A stretch of 56,397 bases of DNA from Actinomycetes bacterium (GTDB lineage: Bacteria; Actinomycetota; Acidimicrobiia; Acidimicrobiales; Acidimicrobiaceae): assembly GCA_021785005.1 (NCBI GenBank), contig JAJYGT010000012.1, positions 1-56,397 on the forward strand, written 5' to 3'. The translations under genes and the position numbers were made by a program. Below are positions 28,224 through 37,339 of the stretch, one piece after another. The notes beneath the pieces were generated by a model. It saw only the letters and a program-made list of their open reading frames with translations, made no database searches and had not been told where the DNA came from. The stretch's first letter is position 1; each line of letters opens with the position of its first letter.

Positions 28224-28814
28224 TTAAGAATAACTAACTAGCAGCAGTCTGACCTCTAGGGTCGTCTTGTTGGTCTGGCTTGAAAGTGTAGCAACTTTTT
28301 GAGAAGTTATTGTTGCCCCAACTTCCCAAAAATTCCCGTCATTGCCAGCTTTACGAGCATAAAACGTTGTGCCGTCTGAGCTTGAAATGGTCGTATCCAA
28401 AAGCGACCAGCCAAAGTGATCAAGAGCCGCCTTCTCAAACGACTTTAATGTGTCGATTGAAAAAGGCGTGGCAAATATAACTGCGCGGTCATAGGGTCCG
28501 TTGCCCTGATCAAGATTTTGAGTTCCAATTAGCTGTGAGTCGATAGGGATGACCGAGGAGTTCAAGATATTTTTAGGGACAACGCCACTGTGATTCAAGG
28601 AAGTGAATGCGCCTAACACCGAATGATAGCTTAGAGGGATGACAACTTTGGTGGCAGGAGTCGAACTTGTGGGTACCGCGAGCAGTGTAGATATAGCAAA
28701 AAGGACTATTCCAATTCCCATCAATATATTTCTTTGAGTAGTTGAGAGTCGCTTTTTCTTGCCGTGGTTTTTTGGGTTGTCAACCGCATTTTGCTCTGGT
28801 GCAAAATTTCCCAT
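28224..28814 (-). CDS. Membrane-anchored protein of unknown function
   Basis: 196 residues from the ATG at 28814 (AGG four bases upstream); a TTG at 28844 is an alternative. A basic cytoplasmic N-terminus (KKKRLS), one membrane helix (ILMGIGIVLFAISTLLAVP), and an extracytoplasmic domain of about 140 residues rich in Ser/Thr, ending in VRLLLVSYS. No family recognised. Just upstream of the geranylgeranyl-reductase-type gene. Confidence 0.65.
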   Translation of the reverse strand: MGNFAPEQNAVDNPKNHGKKKRLSTTQRNILMGIGIVLFAISTLLAVPTSSTPATKVVIPLSYHSVLGAFTSLNHSGVVPKNILNSSVIPIDSQLIGTQNLDQGNGPYDRAVIFATPFSIDTLKSFEKAALDHFGWSLLDTTISSSDGTTFYARKAGNDGNFWEVGATITSQKVATLSSQTNKTTLEVRLLLVSYS

Positions 28815-28868
28815 AACACCTATTTTGTCCCGTCCAGATCGCAACGCAACGTTGCTTTGTAAGCCAAA

Positions 28869-28895
28869 TTATATAGGTTTGGTAAACCTATATAA
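28869..28895 (-). terminator. 12-bp hairpin after the creatininase-family gene
   Basis: Perfect stem TTATATAGGTTT/AAACCTATATAA with a 3-base loop. On the minus strand it lies 43 bases past the creatininase stop and is followed by TTT, so it probably ends that transcript. Confidence 0.6.
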
Positions 28896-28937
28896 AATTA
28901 GCGAACAAAATTTAGCTTGGATGTGGCGTAGGAATGT

Positions 28938-29750
28938 TTATTTCGTCGCAGAAGCATTTGGGAACTCGAACCTAGCCACTTCATCGAGAACACCTGCGAA
29001 CCGGTTTACTGCGCCTTCGAACAGAACCTTGCCGTGATCCGCGCTTGCTAAGGTTGGATCACCAATAACACCACTTGGACCGAAATCTTTTGAAGTCCAA
29101 CCAAAGGTCACTTCTTTGCCAAAACCAAGGTAGTTATAACTATCTAGCCAAAGCGGCAACGATGCTTGTGCGCGTTCTAAGTTAACACACGACTGATCGA
29201 TGTGTAGCATAAGTGATGTTTCACCAGCACCTGCATGAATTGCAAAACCGTGTTCGTCGTCAAGTCCTGTTGTGCCGCCTTGATCGCGAGGTAATTGGGG
29301 GTGTGCTAGAAACGTAAGGAGACCGTATTTCAACCTTATTTCCCGACACGCGACTCTAAGTATGGCACTATTACCACCGTGACCGTTCAAAAAAACGATT
29401 TTTTTCACCCCGGCTCGATTAAGCGAACTGCCTAGGTCATCTAGCATCCCCAGTAAGGTGGAGGCGCTTAGGCTCAAGGTGCCAGGTGCCCAAACATGCT
29501 CGCTAGACAAAGCAACGGAAATACTCGGGAGTCCAACGGAGAGCACTTCGCTGCGCACGAGCGTCTCATGAGCCACTGCATCTGCAATTATCGTGTCGGT
29601 GCCAAGCGGAAGATGTGGTCCGTGCTGTTCAATAGCGCCGATTGGCTGCACAGCGATTGCGCCCCGCGATAGATAATCGATAAGGTCTAAGTCGCTGTAG
29701 TTTTTCCACAAAGTTTTTTTCACATAGATAATGCTATGACCCCGTGACAT
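28938..29750 (-). CDS. Creatininase-family amidohydrolase
   Basis: 270 residues from the ATG at 29750. Metal-binding motifs of the family are complete: IGAIEQHGPHLPLGTD (Glu41, His43, Asp52), LNGHGGN (His124) and HAGAGETS (Glu177). Members open cyclic amides (creatinine) or act on formamides (FAPy) and the mycofactocin peptide (MftE). No other mycofactocin gene is in the window. Divergent from two Rieske oxygenases across a spacer with an inverted repeat, so a role in the adjacent ring-degrading set is plausible. Confidence 0.88.
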   Translation of the reverse strand: MSRGHSIIYVKKTLWKNYSDLDLIDYLSRGAIAVQPIGAIEQHGPHLPLGTDTIIADAVAHETLVRSEVLSVGLPSISVALSSEHVWAPGTLSLSASTLLGMLDDLGSSLNRAGVKKIVFLNGHGGNSAILRVACREIRLKYGLLTFLAHPQLPRDQGGTTGLDDEHGFAIHAGAGETSLMLHIDQSCVNLERAQASLPLWLDSYNYLGFGKEVTFGWTSKDFGPSGVIGDPTLASADHGKVLFEGAVNRFAGVLDEVARFEFPNASATK

Positions 29751-29889
29751 GTTTTGTCGTTGACTTTGATTGCGGTATTGTGAATTTGTTGGAGCCAAAG
29801 TAACAGGGGTGCCAATACGGTTACTAGTTGCTACGTCTTGGAGGTGAGTTGCTGCTTTAGGGCGACTTGTTTCTAGCCTAAGGCACTTG

Positions 29890-29924
29890 CTTTCAAGGCT
29901 TACTTCGTTTGCAAGCCTTGAAAG
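29890..29924. promoter_or_regulatory. 12-bp inverted repeat in divergent promoter
   Basis: CTTTCAAGGCTT (29890-29901) and AAGCCTTGAAAG (29913-29924) are exact complements with an 11-base spacer, between the creatininase gene and the first Rieske gene. The position suits an operator controlling both directions. Confidence 0.5.
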
Positions 29925-30019
29925 GCGCTTTCGAACCGTTGTAGTTTCTTAGCCCTGTTTAGGTTTGGTTTAACATTTAGGAAACTTATTTGAAACTTTT
30001 GTGACCTAGCTTTTAAGCT

Positions 30020-31054
30020 ATGAGTGAAAACTTAGTGCCATTGTCAGTTGACGATAGAGCGTCGAATCCTACATTTCGTAAACTTCGTGATACCTGGCTC
30101 GTGGTGAGCTGGGCCTCCGCTTTGTCGGACAGACCAATTCCAGTTGAGCTTCTTGAGGAAAAACTTGTTCTGTGGCGATCTAGTGATGGAACGGTGCAAT
30201 GCGCGTATGATCGTTGCCCGCACCGGGGTACCCAGTTGTCACTTGGTTCTATTGACGAACAGGGCGCGATTATATGTCCATATCACGGCTGGGCCTTTGA
30301 GCCCGACGGTATGTGCGTCAATGTACCACAAATGTCGAGTGAGGTTCCGATCCCGAAGCGGGTTAAATTACAAAAGCTAAGCTGTATTGAGCGTTACGGT
30401 CTGATTTGGGTTTGTTTAGGTGAACCGACTGAGCAAATCCCTCAATTCCCACTTTTTGACGACCCCGACATGCGTCATGTGGAATGTGCTCCCTACATGT
30501 GGAACTGCACTCCTGAGCGAATGGTCGAAAATTTTATGGATTTTGGACACCTCGGCTATCTTCATGATGGGCTTTTGGGTTCACGTGACGACTTGATTGT
30601 CCCAGAGCACAGCGTCACAAGCGAAAAGAATCGCCTCGTGTTTGATTTGACTATGGATGTTCCAAGTACAAACGATTCTTTTGGCGTAACTCAAGTTGAA
30701 GGTGATCGCGGTAAACAGACCAATTCATATGTTGTATCCGCTCCGTATACAATTTTTCTCCAGAGCCGGTATCACGATTCCGGTACAAGTCGGGTATTGT
30801 TTTTTTCGGTTCAGCCTCTTTCGCTGGAGCGATGTGTTGGATATTGCTATCAATCGCGCGATTTTGATCTTGATCAACCCGACGCTCCTTTTGAGGAGTT
30901 CCAAGCTTTACTAGCCGAACAGGATCGACCTATCGTAGAGAGTCAACTTCCAAAACATGCCCCATTAAAGCTTTCAGATGAAGTTCATTTGCCCTTTGAC
31001 AAAGTTGCAGTTGCTTATCGGCGTCTGCTGAAGGACTTTTTTTACACAACATGA
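30020..31054 (+). CDS. Rieske non-heme iron oxygenase 1
   Basis: 344 residues; ATG without a clear Shine-Dalgarno. The Rieske [2Fe-2S] domain has CPHRG (Cys66, His68) and CPYHGW (Cys86, His89). The catalytic domain has NFMDFGHLGYLH, with probable bridging Asp174 and iron ligands His177 and His182. Size fits single-alpha oxygenases such as caffeine demethylases, vanillate demethylase and related N- or O-dealkylating enzymes. Substrate unknown. No ferredoxin or reductase gene is in the window. The second Rieske gene follows after 68 bases. Confidence 0.9.
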   Translation: MSENLVPLSVDDRASNPTFRKLRDTWLVVSWASALSDRPIPVELLEEKLVLWRSSDGTVQCAYDRCPHRGTQLSLGSIDEQGAIICPYHGWAFEPDGMCVNVPQMSSEVPIPKRVKLQKLSCIERYGLIWVCLGEPTEQIPQFPLFDDPDMRHVECAPYMWNCTPERMVENFMDFGHLGYLHDGLLGSRDDLIVPEHSVTSEKNRLVFDLTMDVPSTNDSFGVTQVEGDRGKQTNSYVVSAPYTIFLQSRYHDSGTSRVLFFSVQPLSLERCVGYCYQSRDFDLDQPDAPFEEFQALLAEQDRPIVESQLPKHAPLKLSDEVHLPFDKVAVAYRRLLKDFFYTT

Positions 31055-31122
31055 CTTCATCGCGTTAGCTTTGGATCACCTCACTGCTTTTTGCTGGATA
31101 GTTATTACGAGGAAAAAAATAG

Positions 31123-32163
31123 ATGAAGATAACTGAACTTATTGCCCTTCGCGACTACTGGTATCCAATTGCCAAAGTTGATGAAATGACACCTAAATTA
31201 GTCGAGTTGTTCGGCGAAGAATTTGTACTATGGAACAGCATCGAAGGACCTAGTCTGGTTCAGGCATATTGCCCGCATCGGGGTGCAAGACTAGATTGTG
31301 CCTCCCAAGATACTGGTCAATTGGTATGTCCATACCACGGGTGGGAATTTGCCCACGATGGGAAAGCCACTTTAATTCCCCAGCTTGAGCCAAAAGTGCC
31401 GATACCGCCCAAGGCAAAGCTTGCGACCTATCACGTAACTGAACGCTACGGTTTGGTGTGGGCATGTATTGGTGAGCCAGCGACTCAAGGTCCACCAGCT
31501 TGGTTGGAGGCGGATGAACTAGGTTGGCGCGTTCAAGTTGATTTTTTCGAAGTTTGGGCCTCCAGCGCTTTTCGAATCATTGACAACAACCTCGATCAGT
31601 CGCACCCAGCTTTTGTGCATAAGTCAACTTTTGGTGATCCAACGCGCCCACGGATTCCCCAATATGAAGTTGAGTCAACGCCAATCGGATTTCGAACTCG
31701 TATACCACAATTTGTTGGTGGGGTCGGTCCTCAAATGGGGATTGAAGATGAAGACATTGATTTTGATCGATTTCAAGAGGCCGAGTTGCTCGCTCCACTT
31801 CATACGCGAATTCGCTTGGAGTATGGAGGGACCGCTCCAGATTATGCGTTTTATTCATGTGCCACCCCGATTGATGACACTCACGCTATATATATGCGAT
31901 GTTCGGCATTAGCTGGTGACGAAGAATCGCAGCCGTATTCACTGTTTCATGATTATAGCCGCAGAGTCGTTGATGAGGATAAGATGATTCTCGAAACAAC
32001 AAATCCTGATTTCCCGATTGAAATTACTAGTGAGGTTCATCTGCGCTGTGACCGCAACACAGTTGAATATCGACGCCTGTTGAACAAATTGTCGCGGTCG
32101 AGCGATCCAAAGTTCAAAAATGGAACCTCCAATATTCGCCCGTCTAGTGCAGTATCCTCTTAA
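31123..32163 (+). CDS. Rieske non-heme iron oxygenase 2
   Basis: 346 residues, ATG with GAGGA upstream. Rieske motifs CPHRG (Cys50, His52) and CPYHGW (Cys69, His72); catalytic NNLDQSHPAFVH gives Asp158, His161 and His166. Similar domain plan to the preceding oxygenase but clearly diverged, so the two probably act on different positions or intermediates, as in the NdmA/NdmB pair for caffeine (comparison of arrangement only). Its TAA stop overlaps the opposite-strand cupin stop within TTAA. Confidence 0.9.
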   Translation: MKITELIALRDYWYPIAKVDEMTPKLVELFGEEFVLWNSIEGPSLVQAYCPHRGARLDCASQDTGQLVCPYHGWEFAHDGKATLIPQLEPKVPIPPKAKLATYHVTERYGLVWACIGEPATQGPPAWLEADELGWRVQVDFFEVWASSAFRIIDNNLDQSHPAFVHKSTFGDPTRPRIPQYEVESTPIGFRTRIPQFVGGVGPQMGIEDEDIDFDRFQEAELLAPLHTRIRLEYGGTAPDYAFYSCATPIDDTHAIYMRCSALAGDEESQPYSLFHDYSRRVVDEDKMILETTNPDFPIEITSEVHLRCDRNTVEYRRLLNKLSRSSDPKFKNGTSNIRPSSAVSS

Positions 32164-32600
32164 TGGTATCCACTTATCACAATTAGATCTTCGGGATCGA
32201 AATTACTTGGTGTGCCTGATATAATAAGATCTGCAAAACCCGCATCGGGCGACATTGTTGTTATCGCATATAGCCGTGAAGCGCCAGTATTTTGGATCCT
32301 ATGAGTAGTTTGGGCTGGCAGCATAAGAAATCCTCCAGCGTTTATTCGGGTGGTGTAGTCGTCACAATAAGCAATTCCCTCTCCCGACAAAAAAAAGAAA
32401 GTTTCGACTGATTTTTCGTGCATGTTTGGCGGCTGTGAACCACCCACATCCCATACTTCAAAGATCACCGAGACGTCATATCTACTTTCGGGGTAGTGGA
32501 TAACCGCAAGTTTTACGGTGTCACCGGGAGAGATAAGGTACGGCTTGGCTGAAATTATATCGCTATATGTTGGCGCTTTGGGATCCCTTGTTGATGTCAT
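32160..32600 (-). CDS. Cupin-domain protein
   Basis: 146 residues; ATG with AGG upstream. Single cupin barrel: PPNMHEKSVETFFFLSGEG (motif 1, His and Glu ligands) and PAQTTHRIQNTG (motif 2, His). Likely metal-binding; such proteins may be isomerases, dioxygenases or sensors. Last gene of the minus-strand operon, 14 bases after the RutB-like gene, so it probably acts in the same pathway. Confidence 0.8.
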   Translation of the reverse strand: MTSTRDPKAPTYSDIISAKPYLISPGDTVKLAVIHYPESRYDVSVIFEVWDVGGSQPPNMHEKSVETFFFLSGEGIAYCDDYTTRINAGGFLMLPAQTTHRIQNTGASRLYAITTMSPDAGFADLIISGTPSNFDPEDLIVISGYH

Positions 32601-32614
32601 TGCCTACCTTTTGT

Positions 32615-33367
32615 CTATAAAGATTTTATTAAGTGTTTTGAATTGGCCACAAACCCAAAGCACTGTGCGACGTTGTAATGGGTTGCTTCGACGCAGTAAC
32701 GTGGAGACGTGGTCGCGCAGCAGTCCTCAAGTAGTATGACATCATATCCAAGGCTTGCAGCGTCCATGAGTGTCGCCAGCACACACTGATCCACATTAAC
32801 GCCGGCGAATAAAATAGTCTTGACTGCAAGGTTGCGTAAAATACTGTCAAGTGGTGTGTCAAAAAATCCGCTCATACGGTATTTATCAACGAAAAGATCG
32901 CTACTAGCTGGTTTTAGTAGATCAACGATAGCTGATGACCAGCTTCCTTTTTCTAAGACCTTTGAATTCGTGCCGGGCAATTCGTCTCCAATACCGACAC
33001 TATTGCCATCTGGGTTATACACGTGTACCACGCCAGGTGGTAGGTTTGAGCGATCTGGGCGATTTCCCCAATTCAGCCAAATAATCGGGACATCGTTGTT
33101 TCGCAGAGCATCTGCAACCTGTCCAACGGACTCGATGATCGAATTTGGTTCATCGACGCTTACGCCAATGCTTGCGAGCCATCCTCTAGGGGAGCAAAAA
33201 TCGTTTTGCATATCTATAATCATGAGCGCACAACTGGACAAATCTATTTGAAGGTTTTGCGGTTTGGCTTGGAACTCGACGTTGCGTGTGGGAATTTCCA
33301 CCCGAGTTAATGAGACCAAGTCGCTTTGTGCACCCCATGAGTTTCGAGGAGGTCCGATACGCTTCAT
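32615..33367 (-). CDS. Isochorismatase-family hydrolase, RutB-like
   Basis: 250 residues; start overlaps the amidase stop as ATGA. Catalytic triad visible: Asp52 (IIDMQNDF), Lys162 (VDKYRMSGF) and Cys195 (GVNVDQCVLATL). The segment EKGSWSSAIVDLL through MSGFFDTPLDSILR closely resembles RutB, the ureidoacrylate amidohydrolase of pyrimidine breakdown; biuret hydrolase and N-carbamoylsarcosine amidase belong to the same fold. It should cleave a ureido- or carbamoyl-type amide from an opened ring. No rutA, rutC-G neighbours are present. Confidence 0.85.
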   Translation of the reverse strand: MKRIGPPRNSWGAQSDLVSLTRVEIPTRNVEFQAKPQNLQIDLSSCALMIIDMQNDFCSPRGWLASIGVSVDEPNSIIESVGQVADALRNNDVPIIWLNWGNRPDRSNLPPGVVHVYNPDGNSVGIGDELPGTNSKVLEKGSWSSAIVDLLKPASSDLFVDKYRMSGFFDTPLDSILRNLAVKTILFAGVNVDQCVLATLMDAASLGYDVILLEDCCATTSPRYCVEATHYNVAQCFGFVANSKHLIKSL

Positions 33368-34602
33368 AGCTGGGGAACCACTCTTGGATCGTTCGCATTA
33401 ACGAGTTCCATTTTACGGCTATTGTCCAACGCTTCGGCGATGGCGGTTAAAATCTCGTCTTCACCTGGAAGAGCCATAATGCCAAGTCCAATTGTTCCGG
33501 TCGAACATTCTACGGGTACGACAAGCTCGGGTGCCCCAAGAAAACTGGCTAACGAATTCAACGAAAAAAGCGACTGGCGTAAAGCCTCTTTTTCATCTCC
33601 CGACATGGTAAGGCTCGGCGCCGTATTGGGGGTAACTGGCAGGATTAGTATGCCTCCGGGAATTAAGGCTTTCTTGAGGGTGGACATAATTTGATGTCGT
33701 ATCTGCGTGCTTTCGAATTCGCTCGGCGCCTCGGTCCGTGACGCAAGTTCAAAACGGGCGGCGATTCCTAATCCAAGAGTGGGCTTTCGCTTTTTTATCC
33801 ACATGCCATGTGATTGCCACGCCTCTGCTAACTGCTGGCGCCTAAATGCGCTTTGACATAACTTCAATTGCTTAATGTCGAGAACATTATCCCAAGACAA
33901 GGAGAGGTACAGGGTCCTAGTGATTCTGCGTACCGCGTCTCTTAGGCAATTATCGACGTCTAGGTCCACCAATGAAAACAGGTCAAGCGGCGCGATGACG
34001 TGATCAATCGGTCGTTCTTGAGATTTGTTATTTGGATCTTTTATTGCGTTGAAAACGCTTTGTAGCATTGCGCCTGATCTCGTAAAAATTCCTACTGTGT
34101 CAAAACTTGGAGCCAATGGCACCATGCCTTTTGTAGTTATCCTTCCGACGGATGGACGAAATCCCCAAATACCACAATATGACGCGGGCACTCGTGTGGA
34201 GCCCGCTGTATCGGTTCCTAGAGCAAAGGTAACTGATCCCGCTGCGACTGCGGAGGCCGAACCAGATGAGGATCCACCCGGAATCATTTCTTTGGCAATA
34301 GGATTAATCGGGGTGCCATAGTGGACATTCGTTCCTGAAAGGCTAAAGGCAAGCTCGTCGGTAATTGTCTTTCCAATGAGTGTGGCGCCCGCGTTAATCA
34401 GTCGCTCAATGCACGGGGCGTGTTGTTCGGACTCTTTTGCATCTGCCAACCAGTCTGGGTTACCGGCTCCGGTTTTTAGGTGATTGACGTCGAACAGGTC
34501 TTTTACGGCAAATGTAGTATTTGCTAGCGGTCCCGCGCCACCGGTTTCTAGCACCTTAGGTCCAACCATAAAAGCGTGAGTGGGGTCCTTTAATGTGTTC
34601 AT
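33364..34602 (-). CDS. Amidase-signature hydrolase
   Basis: 412 residues; ATGA overlaps both with the upstream amidohydrolase stop and downstream. Ser-cisSer-Lys triad: Lys34 (FAVKDLF), Ser111 (PGGSSSGSASAVAAG) and nucleophile Ser135 (GTDTAGSTRVPAS). The opening TFAVKDLFDV...GAGNPDW resembles plant AMI1-type amidases. Shorter than most signature amidases, with a reduced C-terminal part. Probably hydrolyses a linear amide produced after ring opening. Confidence 0.88.
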   Translation of the reverse strand: MNTLKDPTHAFMVGPKVLETGGAGPLANTTFAVKDLFDVNHLKTGAGNPDWLADAKESEQHAPCIERLINAGATLIGKTITDELAFSLSGTNVHYGTPINPIAKEMIPGGSSSGSASAVAAGSVTFALGTDTAGSTRVPASYCGIWGFRPSVGRITTKGMVPLAPSFDTVGIFTRSGAMLQSVFNAIKDPNNKSQERPIDHVIAPLDLFSLVDLDVDNCLRDAVRRITRTLYLSLSWDNVLDIKQLKLCQSAFRRQQLAEAWQSHGMWIKKRKPTLGLGIAARFELASRTEAPSEFESTQIRHQIMSTLKKALIPGGILILPVTPNTAPSLTMSGDEKEALRQSLFSLNSLASFLGAPELVVPVECSTGTIGLGIMALPGEDEILTAIAEALDNSRKMELVNANDPRVVPQL

Positions 34603-35975
34603 GTTTCGTCCTTTTTGAGCGTTTGCGCTATTGCACCAAGGCGAGTGTGAAGCTCAAAAGATGCTTGGTCTTGCAATTTTGTATTAGTGGAACTTCCGCG
34701 TGAACTGACGAGCTTGCCACCGATCCATACCTGGGTAAGGTTTCGAGGTCCACAAGCCAAGACGTACGACGCGATGGGATTCCAAATGGGTCCAATATCA
34801 GGAGAACTGGGATCAACGACCACAAAGTCAGCAAATTTTCCTGGCGATAATGAACCAACCAAGTGGTCGATACCAAGTATTTCAGCCGATCCCATGGTGT
34901 GAAGGCGTAGCACTTCGCGTACTCCAAGAACGCTGGCGTCAAGTCGTTGTGCGCGGAGCATGTAGAGCCCCATGCGCATATTTTGCCACGGGTCGGATAG
35001 GTCAGTGCAGGACTGATCGTCTAGCCCCATACCAACCTTTAAACCAGCTTCAAGATAGCCCGGGATGTCGGCAATTCCTGAGGCAAGCCTAGCATTTGAC
35101 GTTGGCTGCCAAGACATTGAGCAACCATGTTGAGCCGCTTCTTGCACCATTTCCTTGGTCGTATGGATGAAATGGCCAAAGATCAAGCTTGGGCTAAGCG
35201 CACCCACGTCGCGATACCACGAAAATCTCTCTTGTTGGCCGGCGATGCCATGTGGTGTTTCGAGAAAGTGCGGTTGGTTGATAATATTGAAGGTTCGCAT
35301 GGCTTCCAGCTCAAGTGCTGCGGTTTTTTCAGACTCTGCCCATTGGACGCCACCCGATATCGCCACGCCAAGAACGGTGGGTTCTTCGCGATACCTATCA
35401 AAAAGTTCTACTGCATTTGCAACTCTTTTTAGTACTTCTTCTGCGTCGCCGACCGAGTCATCGAGTGGCACGCTGTGGAAAAAACGCATTCCTGAATCAC
35501 GTTTTGCTAAGAACTGTGCGTCGGAAAAGTCTTGCGGTTTTAGTGTCCCGCCATAGGATCCTTTTGCACTGGAACTGGCATGGAACGATAGACGGCTAGA
35601 CGTAAAGTCGTAAGCCGTTGTGATGCCATAATTGATAAAGTCAAGCGAGCCATGAAGGGTACACCAGTAAATATCTTGAGCCGTTGTTGCTTTGGTGTAG
35701 TAGGTCATACCTTGGATCCACCCATAAAGTGAATCCTCTGGTGATAACCCACGGGATCCGCTGGTAAAAAGGTGCGAATGCGAAGATATAAATCCCGGGG
35801 CAACAAAGGCGCCATTTACATCTAGGACTGTAGATGCCTCAGGGGGGTCATTTTCGCCAATGGCTAGTATCTTGCCGTCGTCGTCAATTGACATCCAGCC
35901 AAAAAGTGCATCTGGTTGTCCCTCAGCTAACGTTAGAAGATTCGCGTTGGTGACAACAAGATGCACTCTGGCCAT
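34599..35975 (-). CDS. Amidohydrolase-superfamily deaminase/hydrolase (TrzN/AtzB-like class)
   Basis: 458 residues; ATG with AAGG upstream. Metal-dependent (beta/alpha)8 hydrolase: GFISSHSHLF (His66, His68), FGHFIHTT, and VGMGLDDQSCTDLSDPWQN, followed by the typical ending LVGSLSPGKFADFVVVD. Family members deaminate or dechlorinate ring carbons (chlorohydrolases, guanine and S-adenosylhomocysteine deaminases). It sits between the binding protein and the amidase genes, so it likely acts on the imported compound. Confidence 0.87.
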   Translation of the reverse strand: MARVHLVVTNANLLTLAEGQPDALFGWMSIDDDGKILAIGENDPPEASTVLDVNGAFVAPGFISSHSHLFTSGSRGLSPEDSLYGWIQGMTYYTKATTAQDIYWCTLHGSLDFINYGITTAYDFTSSRLSFHASSSAKGSYGGTLKPQDFSDAQFLAKRDSGMRFFHSVPLDDSVGDAEEVLKRVANAVELFDRYREEPTVLGVAISGGVQWAESEKTAALELEAMRTFNIINQPHFLETPHGIAGQQERFSWYRDVGALSPSLIFGHFIHTTKEMVQEAAQHGCSMSWQPTSNARLASGIADIPGYLEAGLKVGMGLDDQSCTDLSDPWQNMRMGLYMLRAQRLDASVLGVREVLRLHTMGSAEILGIDHLVGSLSPGKFADFVVVDPSSPDIGPIWNPIASYVLACGPRNLTQVWIGGKLVSSRGSSTNTKLQDQASFELHTRLGAIAQTLKKDET

Positions 35976-36031
35976 TTAGGTTTACCTTTTATGTTTGAGA
36001 TTAGTTAGTGTTTGATACGCAAGTACTTCGA

Positions 36032-37279
36032 TTAGCCAGGAAGTTTAATCGAAGAATTGATGAATTGATTGGTTGCAACATCGCTTGCAGTTACTCCACT
36101 CATGTACGTAGTTGATTGCTGGCTCGCATATATCGGTACCAACGAGGAGATATTTTGGGACACTCTCGTCAGGTTCAACCCTCCAATCGGTCCAGCTCCA
36201 CCTTGTGAATTGCCGACTAGGTCGTACTTGAGCATGACGGCCACGGCTGCACTTGAATAGGCCGGAGATGTCGACCAGTAACTGGCACCAAAACCGCCAC
36301 TATTGAACTTATTCAGAACGGTATTGACAGTGCCTGGACTTTGAATATAGTCCACTTCTGCTTGTTGTATCATAGGAACTAGTTTGGTCAAGCAAGCTGA
36401 CATAGCACTGAGCTTTGTCTTGGGAACTTCTATTACTTCGTCGTAGTCGTTCATTCCATAACTTGAAATGAAATTAAAGTTGACCGGCTTGTCCCATACC
36501 GGGGTTGTGTGTTCTAGGTTGTACACCTCAGACGTTGCATATCCTTGTTGGACTATTGAACCGCCGCCCGTAGCAAACTTAGCCAGGTCGCCTGCGTAAC
36601 CGCCGATGAATGCGCTTTCTGGAACTCCTTTTGCAATCAAGTATTGTACATATGCAGTTTGTAGCGACGATACGTAAAAGTGCACACCTTTGTTTGCCTG
36701 AGCGATTATGTCGCTTATCGTTGCAAGAGAGGGAATCGTCTTTGGGTCAGAAATCAAAACTAAAGGATCGTGTTCTTGAAGCGACACCACTCCGACAACA
36801 GGGAACTGCTTTGACAGCTGAATAGCGGTGTCTAAGCTTCCCATTCCAAGATCGGGTGTAACCCTAACTACTGGATTCCCGGTATAAAGCGCGGTTGGTT
36901 CTGGAAGGTAGTTGTCTCCAGGTCCACCTGCGATTATTTCCATCTTGATTCCAGTGGAGCCAAGGGGACCAGTGTAGGTGTATTGGTGCATTGTTCCGGC
37001 ACTACCGATGAGTTCCCAAAGGGCGCCATGATCGGGCTCAGGTAGCCAGTTGGTTTGCACTACCAGAGGGTCGGGACATATCCCCTTTAGATTGGTTGTG
37101 AAATGTGTCGCCTGGAATGAGGAAGTCGACGAAGAAGAAGACGCTGCAGTAGTTGCGGTTGTAGACGAAGTCGAACCGCACGCCGCTAAAAGTGCAGCAG
37201 TCGCTACCGACGCTCCACCCCAGGTCGCTACCTTGCGGGCATTGCGACCTTTTTTCTTCTGTATTTCACCCTGGACCAT
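36032..37279 (-). CDS. ABC substrate-binding lipoprotein, NMT1/THI5-like
   Basis: 415 residues; ATG with AAAGGAA upstream. N-terminus is basic, then ATAALLAACGS, a lipobox predicting lipidated Cys34, followed by a Ser/Thr linker. The mature start VVQTNWLPEPDHGALWE is typical of NMT1-type binding proteins that carry pyrimidine thiamine precursors, riboflavin and other small ring compounds, as well as sulfonates. It should feed the permease and ATPase encoded next. Ring-compound uptake fits the surrounding enzymes; the ligand is unknown. Confidence 0.85.
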   Translation of the reverse strand: MVQGEIQKKKGRNARKVATWGGASVATAALLAACGSTSSTTATTAASSSSSTSSFQATHFTTNLKGICPDPLVVQTNWLPEPDHGALWELIGSAGTMHQYTYTGPLGSTGIKMEIIAGGPGDNYLPEPTALYTGNPVVRVTPDLGMGSLDTAIQLSKQFPVVGVVSLQEHDPLVLISDPKTIPSLATISDIIAQANKGVHFYVSSLQTAYVQYLIAKGVPESAFIGGYAGDLAKFATGGGSIVQQGYATSEVYNLEHTTPVWDKPVNFNFISSYGMNDYDEVIEVPKTKLSAMSACLTKLVPMIQQAEVDYIQSPGTVNTVLNKFNSGGFGASYWSTSPAYSSAAVAVMLKYDLVGNSQGGAGPIGGLNLTRVSQNISSLVPIYASQQSTTYMSGVTASDVATNQFINSSIKLPG

Positions 37280-37339
37280 TGATTTCCTTTCATGTTGTTA
37301 TATGTATAACACTTGTTATCGTGCTGAACCTTTGAAGCG

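Noticed and set aside
28938-29750. Mycofactocin biosynthesis cluster (MftE)
   Set aside because: Creatininase-family only; no mftA, mftB, mftC or glycosyltransferase nearby.
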